55,667 nucleotides of DNA from an uncultured Clostridia bacterium (GCA_944386645.1 CALXBW010000010.1:1-55667), one strand, 5' to 3'. Counted from the first letter of the stretch, positions 1-8,202 are shown. The notes: generated by a model not told the origin, from the sequence alone. Program-made: numbers and translations.

Positions 1-1
1 T

Positions 2-139
2 GGATTTGTATTTACTAATTATACTAAAGTATTTGGAAATTATTTGGATAAATATGTTGAAGATACTGATGAGTGGAGTACTGTTACTTATTTCAAAGAA
101 ATAGAAACAACAAAAAAATTACCTAAAACAGGATGCTAA
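2..139 (+). CDS. C-terminal end of a protein finishing in a sortase-like LPKTG motif (partial)
   Basis: The reading frame is open from the left edge and ends at TAA 137-139; 45 residues are visible. The tail reads KKLPKTGC and then stops. LPxTG is the sortase cleavage motif of Gram-positive wall-anchored proteins, but the hydrophobic segment and basic tail that must follow are absent. A one-base change of frame after the motif gives ANNIFIGYRGK, which resembles the start of a normal sorting tail, so the gene may be frameshifted or truncated. It sits inside what I infer to be a mobile element, where wall-anchored adhesins are common. Function not otherwise recognisable. Confidence 0.45.
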   Translation, partial: GFVFTNYTKVFGNYLDKYVEDTDEWSTVTYFKEIETTKKLPKTGC

Positions 140-182
140 TAATATTTTTATAGGATATAGAGGTAAAATTATATACCCGCTT

Positions 183-268
183 TTTATTGTATAGGAAACA
201 CTATGAAAATTTTTGCTTTATAACGCATATCCTGATTTATATGTTTATGTTAAATTCTCATAGTGTTT
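183..268 (+). promoter_or_regulatory. Copy 1 of the ATAGGAAAC/CTATGAAA motif with a long-range hairpin
   Basis: The block at 183-215 (ATTGTATAGGAAACACTATG followed by AAAATTTTT) is nearly identical to the block in front of the ECF sigma gene at 8357-8388. In this copy AAACACTATGA (about 196-206) can also pair with TCATAGTGTTT (about 258-268). No sigma gene follows, so it may be a relic promoter or a weak terminator for the truncated gene before it. The rest of 140-381 shows no gene. Confidence 0.4.
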
Positions 269-381
269 TATTAATATTTCACCATTTTTGTACAAATTAA
301 AAAATCTATTAAAAAAATAATTGTGATAAGAAATAAATCTAAAATTAATCAGAGATGGATAAAAAAATTATTATAAATTAC

Positions 382-410
382 TTGACAGATAAGAAAATAA
401 AAAGTATAAT
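382..410 (+). promoter_or_regulatory. Consensus promoter of the radical SAM/RiPP operon
   Basis: TTGACA (382-387), a 17-nt spacer and TATAAT (405-410) are a perfect vegetative promoter, about 30 nt before the start codon. An AAGGAG ribosome binding site lies at 428-433. Confidence 0.8.
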
Positions 411-440
411 TATTTGCAATAAAATTTAAGGAGTGGTTTT

Positions 441-1748
441 ATGAACGTGTTACGGTATCCGCCTAATGTACAATGGGAAGTAACAGCAGAATGCAATCAT
501 AATTGTATTCATTGTTATAATTATTGGAGAAAAGATTATGAAAAATTTATTGGTATGAAAAAATCAAATTCGGAAAAAGAATATTTACAACTAGCAAATA
601 AAATCATAGAGCAAAAACCTGTATCGGTTGTAATAACAGGAGGAGAACCTTTACTTGTTTTTAATAAAATTAAAAGTTCTATTGATTTATTGTTGAAAAA
701 TGGTATTTGTGTTTCGATAAATACTAATATTACAATGTTAGATACATCTATAATAGAATATTTAAAAAAGAATAAAATAGGTCTTTTTGTATCTTTTCCT
801 TGTTCTAATTTAAATATATGTGATGAGATCACTAATATTAAAAATTCTTCAATTAATATAATAAAAAAGCTTGATTTGGCTTATAAAAACAATATTTCAT
901 TTATGATTAATATGGTTATTTCTAAAATTAATTTAAATTATTTAGAAGAAAGTGTATTTTTTTTAAAAAATAGATACAATATTTCTAAAATATCTATTAC
1001 GCGAGTAGGAAAACCAATTAATTCAAGTGAGACATTTAATAAATATTTATTAGATGCAGAAGATATTAAAAAACTACAAGAAATTTCTGTAAAAATAAAT
1101 AACATACAGCATATAAAAGTTGAAACTTCTTGTCCATATACAGCTTGTAGTATATATTCAGATGAAGCTTTTCAGCTTTTTGCTTACAATAAAATTTGTA
1201 CTGCTGGTAAAACTAGTTATGCTATTGATACAGAAGGAAATGTAAAGGCTTGTCCTAGAGATAATCATATATATGGAAATATTCTTAAATCTGATTTTAA
1301 ATCAATATGGGATTTGATGTATAAATGGCGTGATAATAGTTATATTCCTGAAGAATGTAAGAAATGTCATGTTTTAAAAAAATGTCTTGGTGGTTGTAGA
1401 GTTGATTCATTTCCGTTTACAGGTGTATTAAATCATCTAGATACCATATCCAATATTGAAAATATTCCAATTAAATTTGAAAAAAAAGTTAATAAATCAA
1501 ATAAGTTTTATGACAGATGTGATAATTTTATTGTGTCTAATAAAATTTGTTGTATTAATGAAAATGATTTTATTAGAGTTTCTGTTGGAAGAATGTATAT
1601 TTTTTTGACAAAAGCTTTATATAACTTTATTTCAAATAATAGTTCTTTTACATTAAAAAAATTAATGGATATTTTTAATGTAGATTATAGTACAGCCAAT
1701 AATGTTATAAGAATTCTTATACTTAATAACATTGTTTATAAATCTTAA
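441..1748 (+). CDS. Radical SAM/SPASM maturase of a Cys-rich peptide
   Basis: 435 residues. The radical SAM cluster motif CNHNCIHC is at residues 18-25 (C18, C22, C25). A SPASM-type auxiliary cluster region follows, with Cys at about 253, 271, 306, 309, 315 and 319 (CKKC and CLGGC). The last 60 or so residues look like a small winged-helix domain, possibly precursor-binding. The next gene, 16 bp downstream on the same strand, encodes a 39-residue peptide with eight cysteines, so the likely job is to install thioether or similar crosslinks on it. The pairing resembles the clostridial Cys-rich peptide/CcpM type; that family assignment is from memory. Codon 5 is CGG, a codon that elsewhere in this window occurs only at frameshift sites. 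ATG 441 is chosen for its AAGGAG site. Confidence 0.8.
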   Translation: MNVLRYPPNVQWEVTAECNHNCIHCYNYWRKDYEKFIGMKKSNSEKEYLQLANKIIEQKPVSVVITGGEPLLVFNKIKSSIDLLLKNGICVSINTNITMLDTSIIEYLKKNKIGLFVSFPCSNLNICDEITNIKNSSINIIKKLDLAYKNNISFMINMVISKINLNYLEESVFFLKNRYNISKISITRVGKPINSSETFNKYLLDAEDIKKLQEISVKINNIQHIKVETSCPYTACSIYSDEAFQLFAYNKICTAGKTSYAIDTEGNVKACPRDNHIYGNILKSDFKSIWDLMYKWRDNSYIPEECKKCHVLKKCLGGCRVDSFPFTGVLNHLDTISNIENIPIKFEKKVNKSNKFYDRCDNFIVSNKICCINENDFIRVSVGRMYIFLTKALYNFISNNSSFTLKKLMDIFNVDYSTANNVIRILILNNIVYKS

Positions 1749-1764
1749 TAAGGAGGATACTCTC

Positions 1765-1884
1765 ATGGAAATGGAAGTTTTCTTTGTAAATGTTTACAGT
1801 TCAGATTACAGTACTTGCTTTTCATGTGATGGTAGTTGCAATTGTGAATGTAACTCTTCATATTGTGAGTGTTATTGCGGTTAA
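1765..1884 (+). CDS. Cys-rich RiPP precursor peptide (39 aa)
   Basis: ATG 1765 follows a strong AAGGAGG site (1750-1756). The peptide begins MEMEVFFVNVYSSDYS. The C-terminal half is a cysteine core with Cys at 18, 21, 25, 27, 29, 34, 36 and 38, interleaved with Ser, Asn, Asp, Glu and Tyr, and ends in Gly. It directly follows the radical SAM maturase and shares its promoter. Known sactipeptide and ranthipeptide precursors are of this size and composition. I infer a ribosomally made, post-translationally crosslinked product. No leader cleavage motif such as GG is obvious, and no transporter or peptidase is co-transcribed. It is too short for most gene callers. Confidence 0.75.
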   Translation: MEMEVFFVNVYSSDYSTCFSCDGSCNCECNSSYCECYCG

Positions 1885-1914
1885 TCTTATGTAAATAATT
1901 CATTTAAACTACTC

Positions 1915-1952
1915 AAAAGGGAACATATTACTTATATGTTCCTTTTTTAAAT
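1915..1952. terminator. Bidirectional terminator between RiPP operon and metallopeptidase
   Basis: GGAACATA and TATGTTCC form a stem with a TTACT loop (1919-1942), flanked by A-rich sequence on the left and T6 on the right. It can therefore end transcription from both converging genes. Confidence 0.8.
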
Positions 1953-2647
1953 TCCTCTATAATATCTTTTTCAATTTCTTGTATCATTTCTTGATTTTTT
2001 ATAATGTTAATTATATCTGAGTGATTATATGACTCTATAATAAATCTAACCAAAGCATATGAAATATCATATCCGTTATATTTATTTGTATCACAATCAC
2101 AAAATTGACCATATTTTCCTCCATGATGTTTTAAAAAATCTATAGGAGGAATTTCTTTACTAAAAATTTCTTTTTCTAACCATGTTAAATATTTTTGATT
2201 GTCTGCTTCTAGGAATGATTTTTGTCCAGATAAATATTGAGCTAATCCCTCCTCTAACCAAATACAATGATAATTAGAAACTTTTTCATGGTAAATTAGA
2301 TGAACTAATTCATGAACTATACTAGCAATTAAAAAACCAGCTTTATAAAAATCTTCTAACTCTTTACTAATACATACATAATTAATCATTCCTCCAAAAC
2401 AGTTACCTAAACTGTATGAAGATATTTTAGAAAATTGAGAAGAAAAATTTATATATGATTCTTTACTATCAAATAAATTAATTCTAACTTTTCTAAAAGT
2501 GCTAATTTCAAAAAAATCTAATATATGTTTTTCTTGTTTTATAAAAATTACTTCTAATCTATTTATAAAACTTTCAGGGTATTTTTGATTTGCAAATATT
2601 TCTATATTTGCATTTTCTAATAATTTTAAATTTGGTAAATATTCCAT
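1928..2647 (-). CDS. Gluzincin-type metallopeptidase (peptidase MA-like)
   Basis: 239 residues. HELVH (112-116) followed by LEEGLAQYL (third zinc ligand Glu at about 132-133) is the HExxH plus EEGxAxY signature of peptidase MA-like gluzincins. There is no signal peptide or membrane segment, so the enzyme looks cytoplasmic. It is transcribed toward the RiPP operon and shares only the terminator with it. A role in cutting the RiPP leader is possible but not shown; members of this family also occur as stand-alone genes. The start ATG (complement 2645-2647) is preceded on the minus strand by GAAAGGAAG. Confidence 0.65.
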   Translation of the reverse strand: MEYLPNLKLLENANIEIFANQKYPESFINRLEVIFIKQEKHILDFFEISTFRKVRINLFDSKESYINFSSQFSKISSYSLGNCFGGMINYVCISKELEDFYKAGFLIASIVHELVHLIYHEKVSNYHCIWLEEGLAQYLSGQKSFLEADNQKYLTWLEKEIFSKEIPPIDFLKHHGGKYGQFCDCDTNKYNGYDISYALVRFIIESYNHSDIINIIKNQEMIQEIEKDIIEEFKKGTYK

Positions 2648-2857
2648 TATAATCTTCCTTTCATTTTAATAAAAATAATATATAATAAGTATATAAAATA
2701 GTCAATTTTAATAACTGAATTTTTCTATATATTTCTACAAGAAAAAAGCATTCATGAAGATTAGAAGATATACACTAAATCAAATACTACTAAAATTGGG
2801 AGCTGAGACTAAATCATCTTCTTTTGATGAAATGTATCGAGACAACTGTTATAAATA

Positions 2858-3040
2858 ATGAAACAAAACTTATATATTGCTGTTTCTAAACTACCTTTAA
2901 TTCAACGTAGAAGAATAAAAATGAAATATTTTGAAGAAATGAAAGAAAAGAAACTAGCAGAAAAAGAAAAAATTTCTATAAGAGCAATTCAATATAGTTT
3001 ACATTATGGAATAGAAAATTTAAAAAAATTTTTTAATTAG
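2858..3040 (+). pseudogene. Sigma-70 region 4-like fragment (element remnant)
   Basis: 60 residues. The segment IQRRRIKMKYFEEM, then a helix-turn-helix-like stretch ending IENLKKFF, matches the C-terminal region 4 of small sigma-like proteins carried by clostridial conjugative transposons. Those proteins are usually two to three times longer, and a stop (TAA 2855-2857) lies directly before the Met, so this looks like a truncated copy. No good ribosome binding site is seen. It could still make a short DNA-binding protein. Confidence 0.45.
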
Positions 3041-3067
3041 ACTTCGTAAAAGTGAAGTTTAGTGAGG

Positions 3068-3113
3068 AAACAAGTAAGAGGATTAATTTCTTCTTAACTT
3101 GTTTCTTTTTTTA
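3068..3113 (+). terminator. Terminator after the sigma fragment
   Basis: GAAACAAGT pairs with ACTTGTTTC across a 20-odd-nt internal region that can itself partly pair, followed by T7. It separates the sigma fragment from the structured region downstream. Confidence 0.6.
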
Positions 3114-3164
3114 TGTGACAAGTTAGTACATTGAAATTTAAATATTAATCATTAAATACGTTCT

Positions 3165-3365
3165 ATTATTGAAGCTAGTTTAAATGAGGAGACATAACCT
3201 CAAACTTAAATATAAGTTAGCCACTTATAAGGCGATGAAAATAATAGTTATAATGATACACTTGTTTAGTCATAGCACGAGCGTTAAGAGCGTCCCACGC
3301 ATTGAGAACAAGTCTGGTCTTCCAGATAGGTGCAATTCCTGTGAATGATTTAGCTAATCATAATT
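3165..3365 (+). ncRNA. Candidate structured RNA of the mobile element
   Basis: This 200-nt gene-free stretch is less AT-rich than its surroundings and full of short helices: GAGG/CCTC near 3185-3200, GCG-rich pairing around AGCGTCCCACGC (about 3290-3302), TCTGG-TCTT-CCAGA near 3313-3326 and AGG/CCT just after. It ends about 50 nt before a small membrane protein gene. I associate similar sequences with leaders inside clostridial Tn elements, but I cannot name an Rfam family. It could be a cis-regulatory leader or a stable RNA. Confidence 0.4.
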
Positions 3366-3415
3366 TAATGAATAAAAATTTAATTGATTGTGAAGTAAAA
3401 ATTTGGAGGTAGAAA

Positions 3416-3601
3416 ATGTTAGATGTTTTTACAATGGTAATATTATTAATACTTCATATTATATTTATGTTTGTAGTATTACTTATGTATTTAATTATTT
3501 TAGGGGGAAGTAATACTAAAAGTGATGAGGAAAGGCTTTATGAAGATAAAGAACAAATGGATTATTTAAAAAAATATAAAAATAAGGAGAGTAAGAAATG
3601 A
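3416..3601 (+). CDS. Small membrane protein of the mobile element (61 aa)
   Basis: An N-terminal hydrophobic segment (about residues 5-32) is followed by GGSNTKSDEE and an acidic/basic tail. A GGAGG site lies at 3404-3408, and the gene overlaps the next start by 4 nt, so the two are co-translated. Similar tiny one-TM proteins with an LGGSxTKxxEE stretch occur in clostridial integrative elements; their function is unknown. Confidence 0.6.
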   Translation: MLDVFTMVILLILHIIFMFVVLLMYLIILGGSNTKSDEERLYEDKEQMDYLKKYKNKESKK

Positions 3602-3852
3602 GTAAGATACCTAATATATTAACAAAAAATCAAGCTATTGCTTATGCAGTAACAGCTTTTCATAATTTTATAAATTCAGGAAATATAAATTACTTTGATA
3701 TTGGAACTTTTGAAATATTTATGAATGGAGCAATGGAAGTACATAATAAAAGTAAAATTGTAGAATTTTCAAAAAATATTAAAATAAATAATAAAGCAAA
3801 AATGATAATGAAAATTGAAAAAATAAAAGATATGACAAAAATTGATATGTAA
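3598..3852 (+). CDS. Hypothetical element protein (84 aa)
   Basis: ATG overlaps the previous stop (ATGA), with GGAGAG upstream. The protein is soluble and mostly helical; the second half is Lys/Ile-rich with no motif I recognise. It lies between the small membrane protein and the TnpW-like gene, so it is probably an accessory gene of the element. Confidence 0.5.
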   Translation: MSKIPNILTKNQAIAYAVTAFHNFINSGNINYFDIGTFEIFMNGAMEVHNKSKIVEFSKNIKINNKAKMIMKIEKIKDMTKIDM

Positions 3853-3924
3853 TTTTTTATGTATCAGTTTTTTATTCATAAAAAAATTTTTTGTACATAA
3901 TAATTGAGTATGAGGTGTTTATAA

Positions 3925-4068
3925 ATGAAAAATATAGAAAATGAAACTTGTACAAAAGATAAAAAAAGTAACGAAATAAACTTTTCTGTTGCCTATAAAA
4001 AGGATGGAGATAGTTTCCAAAACATTATGGAAAAAATTTTAATTAGTAAAATTATAAAAAATGGGTAA
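3925..4068 (+). CDS. TnpW-like small transposon protein (47 aa)
   Basis: The 47-residue frame contains INFSVAYKKDGDSFQNIMEK, like the conserved core of TnpW-family proteins found beside serine-recombinase transposons such as Tn4451 relatives. Its position, about 70 bp before the recombinase genes, supports the call. The stop lies in the left arm of an inverted repeat. The ribosome binding site (GAGGTG, 3911-3916) is adequate. The match rests on pattern memory. Confidence 0.5.
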   Translation: MKNIENETCTKDKKSNEINFSVAYKKDGDSFQNIMEKILISKIIKNG

Positions 4069-4118
4069 CACCTTGATATTATATTAAAAGTACGTTATAA
4101 ATAATATATTAAGGTGTT
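4067..4118 (+). repeat. 13-bp inverted repeat in front of the recombinase genes
   Basis: AACACCTTGATAT (4067-4079) pairs with ATATTAAGGTGTT (4106-4118) with one G-T wobble; the 26-nt loop contains AAGTACGTT. It ends 10 nt before the recombinase ribosome binding site. It may be a terminator/attenuator for the TnpW-like gene or a binding site for a recombinase or regulator. Confidence 0.55.
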
Positions 4119-4139
4119 TATAATAGTTAGGAGGCTGTT

Positions 4140-5783
4140 TTGAACATCAAAGAAAATAATCGAGAATATAATGCTGCAATTTATATTCGATTAAGTAAGG
4201 AAGATGGTGATAGGGAAGAGAGCGAAAGTGTTACAAATCAAAGAAAGATTTTAAAAGCATTTGCAAAAGAAAATAAGTATAAGATTTATGATGAATATGT
4301 TGATGATGGTTATACAGGTACTAACTTTAATAGACCAGATTTTAAAAGAATGATAAGAGATATAGAAAACAAGAAAATTAATATGGTAATTACAAAAAGT
4401 TTATCAAGATTGGGAAGGGATTACATAGAAACAGGAAGATATATAGAAACTTATTTTCCAGAAAATGAAATTAGGTATATTGCTATACTTGATGATGTAG
4501 ATACATATTTGGATAGAAATTGTGATACAGTTGCATTTAAAAATATAATGAATGATTATTATGCAAAAGAAACTTCAAAGAATATTAAGAAGACTAAAAA
4601 TAAAAAGAAATTAGAAGGATTTTATTATACATCATATGCTCCATTTGGCTATAAAAAGGTTAGTAAATCAGGAAATTTAGAAATAGATGAAGTTCAAGCA
4701 GATATTGTAAGAAAAATATATGACTTATTTCTTGAAGGTAAAGGTACTTATCAAATAGCAAAATTATTAACAGGAGAAGGAATAGAACCACCTGGATTAC
4801 AGATGAAAATGAAAAATGTGGTAAATAATATAACTAATACAACAGATAAGTGGAATCATAACACAGTTAGAAGAATCTTATCAAATCAAATTTATATTGG
4901 AAATTGTGTTCAAAATAAAAGTAAAAAGATTAGTTATAAAAGTAAAAAAATGATTGCTATTCCAGAAGAAGAACATACTATAACTAAAAATCATCACAAA
5001 GCTATTATACCGATTGATAAATGGGAATTGGTACAAAAAATGTTAGGAGTACATAAAAATGAAAAAATAAGAGATACAGATGTGTTGTTTAAGGGTTTAT
5101 TATATTGTGCTCATTGTAACAATAAACTATCAATTAGAACAAAAGTGGATCACAATAAATCAGGAGATGTAACTAGAAGATATATTTTATGTAGCACTGC
5201 AAATAAAAAAATTTCCAATAGTATATGTTATAAAAGGTATATAAATTATAATAAGTTTGAGGAACAGGCTATTTCTAAAATATCAGAAATATTAAAGATA
5301 TATATAAATTCAAATGCTTTTAAAAATGAAGAGGCTTTGAGGAGAATACTTGATTTACAAAGTAATAAAGGAAGTATTTTAAAAAGACAGGAAAAGTTAG
5401 ATAGGGATTTAAAGAGAATTAATAAAAAAATCGGGACTCTATACAATGATAAATTAAATGGGTTATTGGAAGAGCAAGATTTTAAACTTTTTTCGGAAAA
5501 CTTAGTAAATGAACGCCATAGAATTGAAAGAATATTAAAAGAAACTCAAAAAGAATTGGATAAGTTTAAAGATGATGGAATTAATAATAGAATAAAATTG
5601 GACACGCAAAAAGTAATTAAGAAATTAGTAAAGAACAAAGAGTTTAATAAAGAAACTATAACTCAATTAGTAAATAGAATAGAAGTAGACAAGGACAATC
5701 ATGCAGTAATATATTTTAATTTTTATGAATTAAATTGTTTAGGAGGACAAATAGAAGATGTCAAACAAGCAAGTAATTTATAA
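4140..5783 (+). CDS. Large serine recombinase 1
   Basis: 547 residues. The N-terminal resolvase domain has the catalytic serine in IYIRLSKED (Ser 19) and the arginine motif SLSRLGRDYIE (about 87-97). A recombinase domain follows (SYAPFGYKK; NHNTVRRILSNQIYIGN). A zinc-ribbon comes next (YCAHC at about 321-325 with later Cys), then a long C-terminal coiled coil. These are the hallmarks of TnpX/TndX-type integrases that excise and insert conjugative transposons. The start is TTG 4140, chosen because TAGGAGG lies at 4128-4134. The gene overlaps the second recombinase by 26 nt, so both are made from one mRNA. Confidence 0.9.
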   Translation: MNIKENNREYNAAIYIRLSKEDGDREESESVTNQRKILKAFAKENKYKIYDEYVDDGYTGTNFNRPDFKRMIRDIENKKINMVITKSLSRLGRDYIETGRYIETYFPENEIRYIAILDDVDTYLDRNCDTVAFKNIMNDYYAKETSKNIKKTKNKKKLEGFYYTSYAPFGYKKVSKSGNLEIDEVQADIVRKIYDLFLEGKGTYQIAKLLTGEGIEPPGLQMKMKNVVNNITNTTDKWNHNTVRRILSNQIYIGNCVQNKSKKISYKSKKMIAIPEEEHTITKNHHKAIIPIDKWELVQKMLGVHKNEKIRDTDVLFKGLLYCAHCNNKLSIRTKVDHNKSGDVTRRYILCSTANKKISNSICYKRYINYNKFEEQAISKISEILKIYINSNAFKNEEALRRILDLQSNKGSILKRQEKLDRDLKRINKKIGTLYNDKLNGLLEEQDFKLFSENLVNERHRIERILKETQKELDKFKDDGINNRIKLDTQKVIKKLVKNKEFNKETITQLVNRIEVDKDNHAVIYFNFYELNCLGGQIEDVKQASNL

Positions 5784-7323
5784 TGTTGGAGTATATTTAA
5801 GACTAAGTAAAGATGATGGTGATGATATAGAGAGTGAAAGTGTAACAAATCAAAGGAAGATAATTAATGACTATATCAAAAAAAATAAAAATATGATACT
5901 ATATGGTGAATATGTTGACGATGGATATACTGGAACAAACTTTAATAGACCAGAATTTCAAAGATTATTAAAAGATATAGAAAACAAGAAAATAAACATG
6001 GTTATTACTAAAAATTTATCTAGATTAGGAAGAAACTATATAGAAACAGGTAATTATATAGAGAAATATTTTCCAGATCATAGAGTTAGATATATTGCTT
6101 TATTGGATAATATAGATAATTTTAAAGAAAGTGTTAACAATGATTTCATTCCTATTAAATCTGTATTTAATGAAAAATATTGTAGAGATACATCTATTGC
6201 AATAAAAAAGACAAAAAGAAAAAGAATGGAAGAAGGATTCTATAGCTGTAATACAGCACCATTTGGTTATAAAAAAGATCCCGATGTTCCAGGTAAATTG
6301 ATAATAGATGAAGAAAGCAGTAAAACTGTTAAAAAGATTTTTGAGTTAAAACTAAAAGGTTATACCAATAATGAAATAGTTAAATATTTAGATAAAAATC
6401 AATATATTACTCCAGCTGAATATATGAAAATTAGAGGTCAAGAGCATATAGAACATAAAAATTTATGGCGAATAAGTACTGTAAATAGAATATTATGTAA
6501 TCAAGTTTATTTAGGACATTGTGTAAGAGGTAAGACACAAAAGATTAGTTATAAGTCTAAAAATAAAAAATATGTTAAAAGAAATGATTTTATAATTACT
6601 AGAAATACACATGAACCTATTATTTCAGAGAAAGTGTTTAAAAAAATACATAATACTAGAAAATATGGTTTAACACGAAAAAACAACGAATCAAACTATC
6701 TTTTAAAAGACTTAATTTATTGTAAAAATTGTGGCAAAAAACTAATTTTTAAAAAAGCGAGAAGCAGAATAGTTATTTATTGTAGAAATTATGCTGAAAA
6801 TTCTAAATTATGTTCGAATGATTGTAGATTAGATTATAATTTAATTGAAAATAGAGTATTAGAATATATATCTAATATATATAAAGAGTACATAAAGAGC
6901 AATAAAGTAAAGGACAACCTTTATAAGAGATATATAAAAAATATTATAAATAAATTAGAAGATGAATTAAAAGAATTAAATCTATCTCTTGAACAGTTAA
7001 AATTTAGAATAACATCATTATATAACGAAAGATTATCAGAAGGTATTAATGAAGAAGAATATAAAAATAAATATACTAATCTGTCTAAACAAAGAAAAGA
7101 ATTATCAGAAAAAATTACTGATAAGGAAAAGAAAATTGAAAATGAAAAAAATAGATTAAATACTTTAGATCAAAAAAAATTCATTTTTAATAAAATAGAA
7201 AATATTGAAAAAAAAGATTTTGAAGGTATAAATATGAATGAATTGATAGAGAAAATAGAAGTATTTAAGAAAGAAATAACTATAAATTTTAATTTCGGAA
7301 TCGTAGGAAATTTAAAATTTTAG
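5758..7323 (+). CDS. Large serine recombinase 2
   Basis: 521 residues, paralogous to the preceding gene with the same order of domains: catalytic VYLRLSKDD (Ser 17), KNLSRLGRNYIE, APFGYKK, the NRILCNQVYLGHC recombinase segment, a zinc ribbon (YCKNCGKK with later Cys) and a C-terminal coiled coil. A GGAGGACAAATAGAAG leader inside the end of recombinase 1 gives translational coupling. Tandem large serine recombinases are known in some integrative elements and in SCCmec (ccrA/ccrB), where both can be needed. The gene ends about 20 bp before the element junction in the D-Ala-D-Ala carboxypeptidase gene, as expected for a recombinase at an element end. Confidence 0.9.
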   Translation: MSNKQVIYNVGVYLRLSKDDGDDIESESVTNQRKIINDYIKKNKNMILYGEYVDDGYTGTNFNRPEFQRLLKDIENKKINMVITKNLSRLGRNYIETGNYIEKYFPDHRVRYIALLDNIDNFKESVNNDFIPIKSVFNEKYCRDTSIAIKKTKRKRMEEGFYSCNTAPFGYKKDPDVPGKLIIDEESSKTVKKIFELKLKGYTNNEIVKYLDKNQYITPAEYMKIRGQEHIEHKNLWRISTVNRILCNQVYLGHCVRGKTQKISYKSKNKKYVKRNDFIITRNTHEPIISEKVFKKIHNTRKYGLTRKNNESNYLLKDLIYCKNCGKKLIFKKARSRIVIYCRNYAENSKLCSNDCRLDYNLIENRVLEYISNIYKEYIKSNKVKDNLYKRYIKNIINKLEDELKELNLSLEQLKFRITSLYNERLSEGINEEEYKNKYTNLSKQRKELSEKITDKEKKIENEKNRLNTLDQKKFIFNKIENIEKKDFEGINMNELIEKIEVFKKEITINFNFGIVGNLKF

Positions 7324-7350
7324 TGTGCCTATTGTACACGCTATGATTGC
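7324..7350. mobile_element. Right boundary (att site) of the serine-recombinase element
   Basis: Protein homology to the S11 peptidase begins abruptly at GATTGCACTGTAGC (from 7345), about 20 bp after the recombinase stop. TnpX/TndX-type recombinases exchange at a GA dinucleotide, which fits GA at 7345-7346. The matching left half of the target gene is not in the window, so the left end of the element lies beyond position 1 or has been lost. Confidence 0.55.
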
Positions 7351-8130
7351 ACTGTAGCTATGGCAGAGTATCTTGCAGGTAGTCAAGAAGCATTTGTAGA
7401 ACAAATGAATAATAAAGCTAAAGAATTAGGTATGAATGATACTACTTTTAAAAATTGCCATGGAATAGATGAAGATGGTCATGTTACATCAGCATACGAT
7501 ATAAGTCTTATGTCTAGAGAATTATTATCAAAACATCCAGATATAACTAAATATACAACGATTTGGATGGATAGTTTAAGAGATGGAAAATCTGGATTAG
7601 TAAATACAAATAAATTAATAAGGAATTATTCAGGAGCAACAGGGTTAAAAACTGGATCAACATCACTTGCTTTATATAATTTATCAGCTAGTGCTACAAG
7701 GGATGGATTGTCTTTAATAGCAGTTATAATGAGAGCACCTACAAGCGATACAAGATTTAAGTATGCTAAAAAAATATTAGATTATGGATTTAGCAATTAT
7801 TCATATAAAGAGTTGGCTAAAAAGGACACTATTGTGCAAGAAATAAATATACAAAAAGGTATAGAAAATAAGGTTAATGCAGTATTTGAAAATGATTATG
7901 GAAAATTAATAAAAAAAGGAGATTCCAATAATATAGAGCAAAATGTAGAAATAAATAGTAATATTACTGCACCAATTAAAAAAGGTGATGTTGTAGGAAA
8001 AGTAACATTTGTTGATGGTTCAAATAATATAAGTAGTGTTAATTTAGTTGCTGATAGAGATATCAGTAAGATTACATTATGGAATATGACTACACATTTA
8101 TATAATATATGGTTTAATTTATCTAGGTAG
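7345..8130 (+). pseudogene. D-alanyl-D-alanine carboxypeptidase (S11), C-terminal part only
   Basis: The frame reads DCTVAMAEYLAGSQEAF and continues with the KTGS triad motif (GLKTGSTSLALYN) and the C-terminal PBP5-type beta domain. The N-terminal half, with the signal peptide and the catalytic SxxK motif, is missing; it would lie on the far side of the inserted element. The fragment can be read from ATG 7360 but cannot make an active enzyme. The intact enzyme trims peptidoglycan pentapeptides outside the membrane; loss of one paralogue is usually tolerated. Precise excision of the element should rejoin the gene. Confidence 0.8.
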
Positions 8131-8202
8131 TTAAGTAAAGTTTATTAATGTTTTTTTATGAAATGAATGATACAATAGACAAATACGGGTTAAAATATTT
8201 TA

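Noticed and set aside
4067..4118. The inverted repeat as the left end of the transposon
   Set aside because: It lies inside the element beside the recombinase ribosome binding site, and no carboxypeptidase sequence adjoins it.
5246..5446. Antisense open frames inside the recombinase, ClpB and MetK genes
   Set aside because: They lack ribosome binding sites and homology and mirror the codon pattern of the sense genes.
7360..8130. A complete D-Ala-D-Ala carboxypeptidase starting at ATG 7360
   Set aside because: The catalytic SxxK motif and signal peptide are missing and homology begins before this Met, so it is a truncated gene.
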